NCBI GenBank assembly: GCA_022705265.1
Contig: JAKJEU010000039.1
Location: forward strand, 1-9,976
Direction: 5' to 3'
DNA: 9,976 bases
From: Pseudomonadota bacterium
GTDB taxonomy: Bacteria > Pseudomonadota > Alphaproteobacteria > JAKJEU01
Shown here in pieces: positions 1-7,200 of this stretch (positions are counted from its first letter, which is position 1; each line of letters starts with the position of its first letter). The notes under the pieces were generated by a model. That model was given only the letters and a program-made list of their open reading frames with translations. It made no database searches and had not been told where the DNA came from. Both the position numbers and the translations under genes were made by a program.

Positions 1-972
1 CTTGGGCAAGCAACTCGTGTCTTAAATCAAGACGAAATCGACAGCCTTTTAGGGTTCAGTGATGATGCAGATAGCGATATAGACAGAGATGGTATTCAAG
101 CAATTTTGAATTCTTCTATGGTTTCATATGAGCGTCTTCCTATGCTTGAAATCGTTTTTGATCGGTTGGTCAGAATGATGTCAACTTCGCTAAGAAACTT
201 TACCCAAGACAATGTTGAAGTATCTTTGGATAATATTATTTCTTTAAGATTTGCGGATTATCTTAATTCGATACCGCTTCCTGCTATGCTTGCGGTTTTT
301 AAGGCGGAAGAATGGGATAATTTTGGGCTTATGACAATCGACAGCTCGCTTATTTATTCTACTGTGGATGTGCTTTTAGGGGGAAGGCGAGGAACAGCAG
401 CAATGAGAATTGAAGGTCGTCCTTATACGACGATTGAACGAAATCTTGTTGAACGCATGATTCATGTTATTTTATCTGATTTATCCGCTGCTTTTGACCC
501 GTTAAGCCCTGTGACTTTTAGATATGATAGGTTAGAGACAAACCCAAGATTTGCAACGATTTCAAGGCCGTCTAATGCTGCGATTGTGGCAAAACTTAGA
601 ATCGATATGGAAGACAGAGGCGGACGAGTTGAATTGCTTATTCCTTATGCAACTTTGGAACCGGTTCGTGAACTTTTGCTTCAAATGTTTATGGGTGAAA
701 AATTTGGTCGTGACTCTATTTGGGAAACCCATTTGGCTGAGGAATTATGGATGACCGAAGTTGATTTACAAGCGGTTTTGGATACCCAAGAAATGTCGTT
801 AAGCACCGTGTTAAATTGGAAGGTTGGATCCCATATGATTCTTAATGCGACTCCTAATTCTGCGGTGGAATTGTCTTGCGGTGATATTCCTATGTTCTAT
901 GGAACGATGGGTAAAAAAGGCAAAAATATTGCGATAAAGGTTCACGATAAAATAAAAAGGCAAAAGACATAA
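1..972 (+). CDS. fliM: Flagellar motor switch protein FliM (5' end outside window)
   Basis: C-ring component that binds phosphorylated CheY and, with FliG and FliN, sets the direction of flagellar rotation; it is cytoplasmic, at the base of the motor. The frame is open from base 1, and visible residues 8-18 read LNQDEIDSLLG, the family's N-terminal CheY-binding motif. The true start is therefore probably only a few codons upstream of the window; the TTG at 106 is an internal leucine codon, not a start. A variable acidic linker follows (about residues 20-35), then the CheC-like middle domain (about 45-235). A Gly-Gly pair at visible residues 127-128 corresponds to the FliG-binding loop. A C-terminal SpoA/FliN-like domain occupies about 250-318. 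The 323 visible residues are close to the usual FliM length. The stop is TAA, and the next gene starts 3 bases later, implying one transcript. I see no damage to the gene. Identification is firm. Confidence 0.96.
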   Translation, partial: LGQATRVLNQDEIDSLLGFSDDADSDIDRDGIQAILNSSMVSYERLPMLEIVFDRLVRMMSTSLRNFTQDNVEVSLDNIISLRFADYLNSIPLPAMLAVFKAEEWDNFGLMTIDSSLIYSTVDVLLGGRRGTAAMRIEGRPYTTIERNLVERMIHVILSDLSAAFDPLSPVTFRYDRLETNPRFATISRPSNAAIVAKLRIDMEDRGGRVELLIPYATLEPVRELLLQMFMGEKFGRDSIWETHLAEELWMTEVDLQAVLDTQEMSLSTVLNWKVGSHMILNATPNSAVELSCGDIPMFYGTMGKKGKNIAIKVHDKIKRQKT

Positions 973-975
973 TTT

Positions 976-1611
976 ATGACTAATATTCAAGTTGTTTTCG
1001 ACATTTTAATAATTTGCTTGTTGTTCCCTGCAATAATTTACATGATTTTGCTTAATCAAAGAATAAAGACTTTGCGAGGACAAAAGGAAGATTTTCTTAA
1101 ACTTATTGCGGTTTTTAACGAGGTTACGGCAAAGGCTGAATCTTCTTTGTCAAAAATTAAGGCAATAAGTGAAGTTTCGGGTAAAAATTTAAAGGAATTA
1201 GTCGACCAAGCAAACTCTTTGCGTGAAGATTTGGCCTTTATGAATGATAAGGCTGTGGTTAATGTTGAAAATCTTGAAAAAATGATACGAGATATAAGAA
1301 TGGAAGAAATTTCCATTAAAACTGGTGCAAAGCCTTCGAAAGTTGCGACATATGGAAGTTTAGACGAAGGGTTTGATAAGAAAATATCTTTGAATAAAAA
1401 TGTTCCAAATCCAAAGCCAAAAGGTTATAATAGTGATGTTGACGAAGATGTTTTGGCAGCAATAAAAGTTGCAAAGAATGTTGCAAGCCGTTTTGATAAA
1501 CCAAAGTCAGAAGACGATAAATTCTTGTTTGATATTGATGATGAACATACTGAAATCGAAAGAGAATTAATCAGAGATGTTTTTATGAATATCCATAAAA
1601 AAGAGGAGTAG
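976..1611 (+). CDS. DUF6468-type membrane-anchored coiled-coil protein next to FliM
   Basis: A 211-residue protein with one N-terminal membrane segment (about residues 7-26), a basic stretch right after it (NQRIKTLRGQK, 27-37), a predicted coiled coil (about 38-110) and a polar, low-complexity tail with lysine-rich and acidic patches. The pattern of a short N-terminus, one helix, Leu-Arg-rich juxtamembrane region and AE-containing coiled coil, placed directly behind fliM, matches the alphaproteobacterial DUF6468 family, whose biochemical role I do not know. By the positive-inside rule, the charge after the helix suggests that the coiled coil faces the cytoplasm, where it could reach the C-ring; this is inference. 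The start lies 3 bases after the fliM stop, with only a weak AAAAGG (955-960) as ribosome site, so translation may be coupled to fliM. The stop is TAG. Gene reality is firm; the family name is fairly sure; function is unknown. Confidence 0.82.
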   Translation: MTNIQVVFDILIICLLFPAIIYMILLNQRIKTLRGQKEDFLKLIAVFNEVTAKAESSLSKIKAISEVSGKNLKELVDQANSLREDLAFMNDKAVVNVENLEKMIRDIRMEEISIKTGAKPSKVATYGSLDEGFDKKISLNKNVPNPKPKGYNSDVDEDVLAAIKVAKNVASRFDKPKSEDDKFLFDIDDEHTEIERELIRDVFMNIHKKEE

Positions 1612-1620
1612 TTTTTTATT

Positions 1621-2307
1621 ATGGCTTCAAAGAAACAAAAAAAAGCTTCAAGTTTTCGTTTTTTTCCTTACATAATCGTTGGGATTGCATCTTTATTGGT
1701 TGTAAAGGTTGCAAATGTCGTGGATTTTATTGAAAGTCATAATAAATCGTTCGAAGTCGTAAAGGAAGCTTATTCGGAAACTTCAAACGATGAAAATCAT
1801 AATAAGAATGATCAAAGTTATAAAGAAATTGCTAATTCAAAAAGAAGTGTTAATAACGAAATTGGTAAGGAATATTCCCAAATTTCACAAGGAGAGCTTG
1901 AAGTTTTAGGGCAACTTGCAAAAAGACGGGAATTGTTGGAATTAAGAGAAAAAGAAGTTGAACAAAGAATGGCTTTGTTATCTGCTGCTGAAAGTCAGTT
2001 GGATATTAAAATCAACCAATTAAAAGCATTGCAAAAATCAATCGAGGATTTAGTTGTTAAAAAAGAAAGCAAAGATTCTCAGAATTTGGAAAATTTGATA
2101 AAAATATATTCAAATATGAAGCCAAAAGATGCGGCAAGAATTTTTGACGAGCTTGAAATGGACATTTTAATAAATATTTTTTCGAATATGAGGGAACAAA
2201 AATCTTCGGCAATACTTGCGGTAATGAATCCTGCAAAAGCCAATGCTTTAACGGTGGAGCTTGCTAAACCTAAGCCTTTACCTTTTGATAAAAATAAGAT
2301 AAAATAA
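1621..2307 (+). CDS. MotE-family flagellar protein (MgtE_N-like C-terminal domain)
   Basis: A 228-residue protein with a strongly basic N-terminus (KKQKK), one membrane helix (about 15-34), a polar linker rich in Asn, Glu and Lys (40-88), a long coiled coil (about 92-150) and a C-terminal helical domain (about 155-215). That domain carries MKPKDAARIFDEL (166-178) followed by FSNMREQKSSAILAVMNP. This is the signature of MotE/MgtE N-terminal-like domains, which resemble the repeats of FliG. In rhizobia MotE is described as a periplasmic chaperone for the stator protein MotC; whether this protein does the same is inference. The basic N-terminus before the helix implies a periplasmic coiled coil and C-terminal domain, opposite to the preceding gene product. 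A good ribosome site, AAGAGGAG at 1601-1608, supports the ATG at 1621. It follows the DUF6468-type gene by 9 bases and ends at the largest gap of the window. Confidence 0.85.
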   Translation: MASKKQKKASSFRFFPYIIVGIASLLVVKVANVVDFIESHNKSFEVVKEAYSETSNDENHNKNDQSYKEIANSKRSVNNEIGKEYSQISQGELEVLGQLAKRRELLELREKEVEQRMALLSAAESQLDIKINQLKALQKSIEDLVVKKESKDSQNLENLIKIYSNMKPKDAARIFDELEMDILINIFSNMREQKSSAILAVMNPAKANALTVELAKPKPLPFDKNKIK

Positions 2308-2437
2308 ACTTTTTGCTATATTTATTATATTAAAAATTTTTTTTGTTAATTCTTTCTTGAAACTTTTTTGTTTTAATAATAACTTAGAATGTAGTAATAT
2401 TTTAAATTATAAAAGCTGTAATTAAAGGAGACCTTAA
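2308..2437 (+). promoter_or_regulatory. Candidate promoter-bearing AT-rich gap upstream of cheY
   Basis: This 130-base gap is the longest non-coding stretch in the window, and all other junctions are about 32 bases or less. It is very AT-rich. TTGAAA at 2357-2362 resembles a -35 box; with a 17-base spacer the -10 would be the poor TAACTT (2380-2385), while the better TAGAAT (2385-2390) sits at a 22-base spacer, longer than usual. No single sigma-70 promoter is therefore convincing, and no sigma-54 (GG-N10-GC) element is visible. No GC-rich hairpin terminator is seen after the MotE-type gene. The gap suggests separate or added transcription of cheY and the genes behind it, but the exact promoter is unresolved. 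Confidence 0.35.
2424..2430 (+). promoter_or_regulatory. Strong ribosome binding site of cheY
   Basis: AAAGGAG lies 7 bases before the ATG at 2438. It is a near-perfect Shine-Dalgarno site at ideal spacing and among the best in the window. It selects the ATG at 2438 over the in-frame ATG at 2456, and suggests that cheY is translated more strongly than its neighbours. Confidence 0.75.
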
Positions 2438-2830
2438 ATGGCTGTTGATAAAGGGATGAGAATCTTAATTGTTGATGATTATAATACTATGTTAAGGATT
2501 ATTCGTAATCTTTTGAAGCAATTAGGTTTTGAAAATGTTGATGAGGCGACTGATGGTTCTGCTGCTTTGAAAATATTAAGAGAAAGCGGTAACAAATATG
2601 GACTTATCATTTCCGATTGGAATATGGAACCGATGACGGGTTTGCAACTTTTAAGAGAAGTTCGTGCTGATGCAAATTTAAAAAGAACACCTTTTATTAT
2701 GGTTACTGCGGAAAGTAAGTCTGAAAATGTTATTGCTGCTAAGGAAGCTGGGGTTTCTAACTATATTGTTAAGCCTTTCAATGCTGGTACTTTGAAAGCT
2801 AAGATGGTAAGCGTTTTAGGCGAATTCTAA
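2438..2830 (+). CDS. cheY: Single-domain chemotaxis response regulator CheY
   Basis: A 130-residue receiver domain with no output domain. In the cell, CheY is phosphorylated by CheA and then binds FliM to change motor rotation. All active-site residues are present: the acidic pair D13-D14, the phosphoacceptor D60 (in SDWNM), T90 (VTAE) and K112 (VKPF). Y109 occupies the position of the switch residue Tyr106 of E. coli CheY. The SDWNMEPMTG motif is characteristic of CheY proteins that act on the motor rather than of general receivers. Length is typical. The start is fixed by a strong Shine-Dalgarno site 7 bases upstream. It sits between the MotE-type gene and the MotB-like genes, with its own AT-rich upstream gap, and the next gene begins 32 bases downstream. 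No cheA or other che gene is visible, so its kinase must be encoded elsewhere or outside the window. Confidence 0.93.
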   Translation: MAVDKGMRILIVDDYNTMLRIIRNLLKQLGFENVDEATDGSAALKILRESGNKYGLIISDWNMEPMTGLQLLREVRADANLKRTPFIMVTAESKSENVIAAKEAGVSNYIVKPFNAGTLKAKMVSVLGEF

Positions 2831-2862
2831 AAGCTTTCTTTTTAAAAAAGGATTTTAAAAGT

Positions 2863-3522
2863 ATGGGGTTTTTACCTGATACCAAAAAGGGCGACAAACA
2901 GATAATGTCGCTTTTTTTGTCATTATATTTAATTGTTCTTGTGTTTTTGATTGCTTTGCTTTCGATGTCGTCGTTTAGTGGGTTAAGATTCGAAACCGCA
3001 ACAAAAAGTGTCAGAGAATCGTTTAAACCAAAAATTAAAAATCATTTTTTATCAAAAAAAATAAATTATAAGTCAGGAAATAACGAAGCTTTTTTGATAA
3101 ACACCGAGGAGAGTTTTCTTAAAAATATGGGAAATGTTTTTACCAAAGAATTGCCTTTGGTAAAAGTGATTGAAACTCAAAGCGGTCTTGTAATGTATGC
3201 TTATTTGGAAAAAAATGAGTTCTTTGAAGAAGATGGTATAAATTTAAGAAGCGATAGAACATTGTTTTTTAAAAACTTGGCCGAGAAAATGAAAAGTAAT
3301 TCACCTCTTTATTCTTATAAAATTGAAATTTTGTTAAAAGACGACGAAGTTCAAGAAAGTAAATTTTTTAATTCCGATAAAAAATCATATTTAAAAGCAT
3401 CGAATATTCTTAATACTTTTATTGGTTTTGGGGTTAAGCCTTATGAGATTTATTGTGGTTTTGGTAGGGTAGAAGAAAAGGACATAAAAATAATTTTTGA
3501 TGTTGAAAAGGTATATAAGTGA
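2863..3522 (+). CDS. MotB/OmpA-like membrane protein, first copy, lacking the stator aspartate
   Basis: A 219-residue protein: basic N-terminus (TKKGDKQ), one membrane helix (about 15-35) ending in MSS, a linker, then a periplasmic domain (about 105-215) with the beta-alpha layout of OmpA/MotB C-terminal domains. An SGLVMYAYLEKNEFF strand and loop (107-121) is followed by helices, then KASNILNTFIGFGVKP (178-193), a weak match to the LSxxRAxxV...G motif. When aligned on the MSS that both MotB-like proteins share, the proton-carrying Asp of MotB is replaced by Ser20. The conserved GHTD and NRR motifs are not recognisable, so binding to peptidoglycan is doubtful. AAAAAGGA at 2845-2852 with a 10-base spacer supports the ATG at 2863. 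The gene ends in TGA, which overlaps the next start. The likely role is a non-channel partner in the stator or motor periphery. Homology to MotB is inferred from pattern and context only. Confidence 0.68.
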   Translation: MGFLPDTKKGDKQIMSLFLSLYLIVLVFLIALLSMSSFSGLRFETATKSVRESFKPKIKNHFLSKKINYKSGNNEAFLINTEESFLKNMGNVFTKELPLVKVIETQSGLVMYAYLEKNEFFEEDGINLRSDRTLFFKNLAEKMKSNSPLYSYKIEILLKDDEVQESKFFNSDKKSYLKASNILNTFIGFGVKPYEIYCGFGRVEEKDIKIIFDVEKVYK

Positions 3523-4244
3523 ATCATAATTTTAAAGAAAATGGTTTTTATGATAATGCCTTAGATTTAAACAAGGCTGAAAGTTATGACAGATATTGGT
3601 ATATAACCTTTTCTGATTTGATGTCTTTGATGGTGGCGTTTTTTGTGATGCTTTATGGAATGTCTTCTCCAAAAGAAGAAAGTTTCAGATATCTTTCCCA
3701 ATCCATTGAACAAAAAAAGTTAGAGGACAAAAATCCAATTGGAAAACAAGCATCACAGTATGGGCTTAATCGAACTTTTTCAAAAAGAGGAGTTAGCCTT
3801 CCTTATCTTGAAGCGGTTTTTTCCTCGAAAATAAGTGAAAACGAAATTTTTAAGAATGTAAAACTTACTAAGGTTGTTAATGGTTTGGCTATATCTTTAA
3901 GCGCCGAAGAAATTTTTAATATAAAAAATGGAATCGTCGAAATAAAATCTGAAAAAGAAAGTCTTATATTTGAAATATCAGACATGATGCAAAATATAAA
4001 AAACAAAGTAAAAATAGTTGGTTATGCAAAAAACAAAGATTTAAGCGAAAATTATAATCTTGCATTAACCTTTGCTTCATCACTTAGATATATGCTTAAA
4101 GAAAAAGGTTACAAAGAAAACATGGATTTGTTAATATATGGAGATGATACAATTTTTGAAAGACTTGATGTAAAAGAGGTTGTTAAAGACGCGTATGTTA
4201 ACAGAGTCGATATTTTAATTATGTCAGATGGGCAGGATTTGTGA
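3519..4244 (+). CDS. MotB-like protein, second copy, with the proton-channel aspartate
   Basis: A 241-residue protein with a cytoplasmic tail (1-25), one membrane helix (about 28-47) and a periplasmic domain. The helix begins YWYITFSDLMSLMVAFFVML, the classic MotB pattern, with D33 at the position of the H+-carrying Asp32 of E. coli MotB. A plug/linker region follows (50-110), then an OmpA-like domain (about 115-236): NGLAISLSAEEIF (121-133), VKIVGYAKN (164-172), LALTFASSL (181-189) and VNRVDILI (227-234). These align with the family's GLxIxL..F, GHTD, LSxxRAxxV and NRRVxI motifs, but His and Asp of GHTD and the Arg of RA are lost, so classical peptidoglycan anchoring is questionable. The start is GTG at 3519, set by GAAAAGG at 3505-3511 and overlapping the previous stop (GTGA); the only nearby ATG in frame lies inside the membrane helix. 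MotB would pair with MotA, but no motA lies in the window. Confidence 0.8.
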   Translation: MNHNFKENGFYDNALDLNKAESYDRYWYITFSDLMSLMVAFFVMLYGMSSPKEESFRYLSQSIEQKKLEDKNPIGKQASQYGLNRTFSKRGVSLPYLEAVFSSKISENEIFKNVKLTKVVNGLAISLSAEEIFNIKNGIVEIKSEKESLIFEISDMMQNIKNKVKIVGYAKNKDLSENYNLALTFASSLRYMLKEKGYKENMDLLIYGDDTIFERLDVKEVVKDAYVNRVDILIMSDGQDL

Positions 4245-7200
4245 GTAAGTTAAGGTTTGTTTTATTAAGTTTGCTTTTTGTTTTATTTAGCTTTGTTTCA
4301 AGGCTGAATGCGAGCGAGCTTTTAATAAAAGCGGCAAGTTTTGACAGGTTTGGAAGAATTGAATTTAATTGGAAAAGCGATGTAAATTATCAAGTAAAAC
4401 CATATGGCAGAGAGATTTTTATATCTTTTTCAAAAGTAATAGATGAAGATCCAGACAGTTTAAGACAAAACTTACCTAATTATATAAGCGAAGTATATCT
4501 TTCATCAGATTTAAAGACGATTGTTTTGAAACTGTTCAATGATTTTCAAATAAGAGATTTCAAAAAAAATGGTGTAATCTATGTCGATATAATCGGTCAG
4601 GGAAATTATGATATAAAGGATATGATTAATAACCTGTCCAAACCAAAGAAGAGTAGCCTTACTCGCTCTTTGTTGCTTGTTCCTGTTGCAAAAAAGGAAG
4701 TCGTCTTACAACAAGATGCAAAACAAATAGAAGAACAACCAAAAGAAGTAATAAAAGAAGTAATAAAAGAAGTTCCAAAAATTATTAAAAAAGAGCCTAA
4801 AAAATCTTCTGATAAGAATAAAGATTTTAAATATGTTTCTTTAAGAACGGCTCAACATGATGATTTCAGAAGATTCGTTTTCGAATGGAAAGATAATGTT
4901 AATTTTAATTTAAATGAAGATATAAATTTTGTTGAAATAAAATTTTTGGTGAATGCTAAAATATCTAATCCAGAGATTATAAAAACCTTGCCTGAGGAAT
5001 ATAAGAACATATCTTATGAAAATAAGGGTGGCTATTTATATTTTAAAATACCTCTTAAAGATAAAGCGACTTTTAAAAGTATGAAACTTGGTAAAAGAAG
5101 TGTTTTTGATGTTTATCTAAATGAACAGGATTTTGTATTGGTTAAAAATGAAGACACAAAAACAGCCGATATTTCATTTAACGCTGATAATAAGGGCCCA
5201 GAAATAAAAAAAGAAGAAGTTAAGGAAAGTGCACCTTTAAAAGTTCAAGATAAAGTAATTGAAGTAAATGCGATTAAAGAGGAAAAACCTTTTTTTGATG
5301 AGGCAAAACATAAAAAAGGAAATAAAATTGCAACTATTGCTATGCCTTTTGAAAAAAATTATAACATGGCTTTGTTTAAAAGGCATGGTATTTGGTGGAT
5401 TGTTTTCGATGGAAATTTAGAAGTTGATACAAATCGTATAAAAGAAAAAATCGGTGATATAATCAAAGAAATAAGTTTCGATAGCACACAAAATTATTCA
5501 GTCGTAAGAATGATAATTGATGATAAATATGATTTGGAAGTTGATAAAGATAACACAACATGGGTTTTAAACATTCTTGATGGATATGGTTTTTTAAACA
5601 AAGATATAGAAGTCGTTTCTCAATCAGGAATTTACAGTGGTTCAAAAATATATCTTCCGATTCGTGAAGCAAGTCAACCAATTGAGATAAAAGATCCAGA
5701 AGTAGGGGATAGTTTAAAAGTAATTTGTATTGCTTATGCTGGTTTTGGTGTTGGTTCAAGCAAGGTATATCCAGATTTTGAAATATCAAAAACTTCGCAA
5801 GGTGTTGTTATAGCTTTAAGAGATAATGATTTAGATGTGGCTGTAAGCGATTTTGGGGTCGAGATTAAGAAGATAGACGGTGGTTTAAAGCTTTCATCAA
5901 TTCAAAAAGAAATCGAAGAAGCAAAAAGAAAAGAAGAAGAACCATCTCAAAATAAGATGAGTGCTTTGAAACTTCTTGATATTTCTTTGCTTGAATATGA
6001 CGACGCAAAAAAATATTTTAAAGAGCTTGGCGAGATAAAAAGAGAAATATACAGACTTCCAAAAGAAATAAGAAACAGAGCAAGGTTAAAACTTGCACGG
6101 TTTTATCTTGCAAACAACATGATTCCAGAAGCTTTGGGTGTGCTTGATATTATTGCATTAAATGATGAAACAATAAAAGAAAATCCTATGTATGCAACTT
6201 TGCAAGGTGTTACAAACGCTCTTCTTAACCGATATGAGGATGCTTTGAAATGGTTTAATGTAAAGTCATTAGAAGGAAACGAAGAAGCAAAGATTTGGAA
6301 AGCATATATTGATGTTATCCAAAATGATAGTATTGAAAATATGGCAAAAAATTATGATATTTTCAAAAAGAATATAACTTATATTATTGATTATCCAAGT
6401 AAAATTAAAAATAAAATTGCATTGCAAGGGTTAAAAATAGCTGTATCAGAAATTGATGAGAATATGGCAAATGATTATATAAATCTTATCAATACTGATG
6501 GAATGAGAGGACATCAAAAAGCGGGAATTTCTTATTACAAAGGGTTAATGAATGAGTTTTCAGGACATTTTGAAGAAGCCTTTACTTTGTTTAACGAAGT
6601 TGCAAATGGTGAAAATCTTTTTTATCGTGCTTTGGCAAACCGCGAAAAATTGAAACTTGAATACAAGCTTAACCGAATCGACCATAAGGAAGTTTTAAGA
6701 CAGCTTGAAAAGTTAAGATATTCATGGCGAGGCGATAAATTTGAATTTGATGTAATGAATGATTTGGTTGATTTATATATTTCTCATGGAAAATATAATG
6801 AAGCGTTATCGTTGTTAAAAGACATGATGGGTATTTTCAAAGAAGAAGCAAACAACAGACATGTTAAACAAAGAATGGAAGAAATTTTTGATAATTTGTA
6901 TTTAAAAGGCGATGCTGATAAGCTTTCTCCTGTAAAGGCGATTGGAATATATCAAAATTTCAAAGAAATAACACCAAGCGGAGAAAAAGGTAATGAAATG
7001 ATAAGACGCCTTGCCGACCGAATGGTTTCTGTGGATTTGTTGGACCAAGCTTCTGACTTGTTGAAAAATCAAGTAGAACATAGATTGGAAGGTCGAGAAA
7101 AAGCGATTATCGGTGCAAGGCTTGCTTTGATAAATATTATGAATAATAAGCCAGCATATGCTTTGAAAGTGATTGAAGATACTGATTATTTTGATATTTC

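Noticed and set aside
2325..2347. A-run and T-run after the MotE-type gene, considered as a terminator
   Set aside because: There is no GC-containing stem before the T-run, only A/T pairing, so it does not meet the pattern of an intrinsic terminator.
2838..2850. Near-palindrome CTTTTTAAAAAAG over the ribosome site of the first MotB-like gene
   Set aside because: The stem would be A-T pairs only with no loop and too weak to hide the ribosome site; a by-product of AT-rich sequence.
2863..4244. Possibility that TGA is recoded and the three downstream genes form one long frame
   Set aside because: Each TGA is followed by a start in a different frame (GTGA overlap) and the genes are not in the same frame, so normal termination is the simple reading.
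4645..4671. Interrupted inverted repeat (AAAGA-GAGTA / TACTC-TCTTT) in the large exported protein gene
   Set aside because: It is short and imperfect, with bulges, and lies inside a low-complexity coding linker; best explained by chance.
5463..5789. Minus-strand open frame of about 108 codons within the large exported protein gene
   Set aside because: It lies fully inside a well-supported + strand gene, has low-complexity composition and no recognisable domain; a shadow frame.
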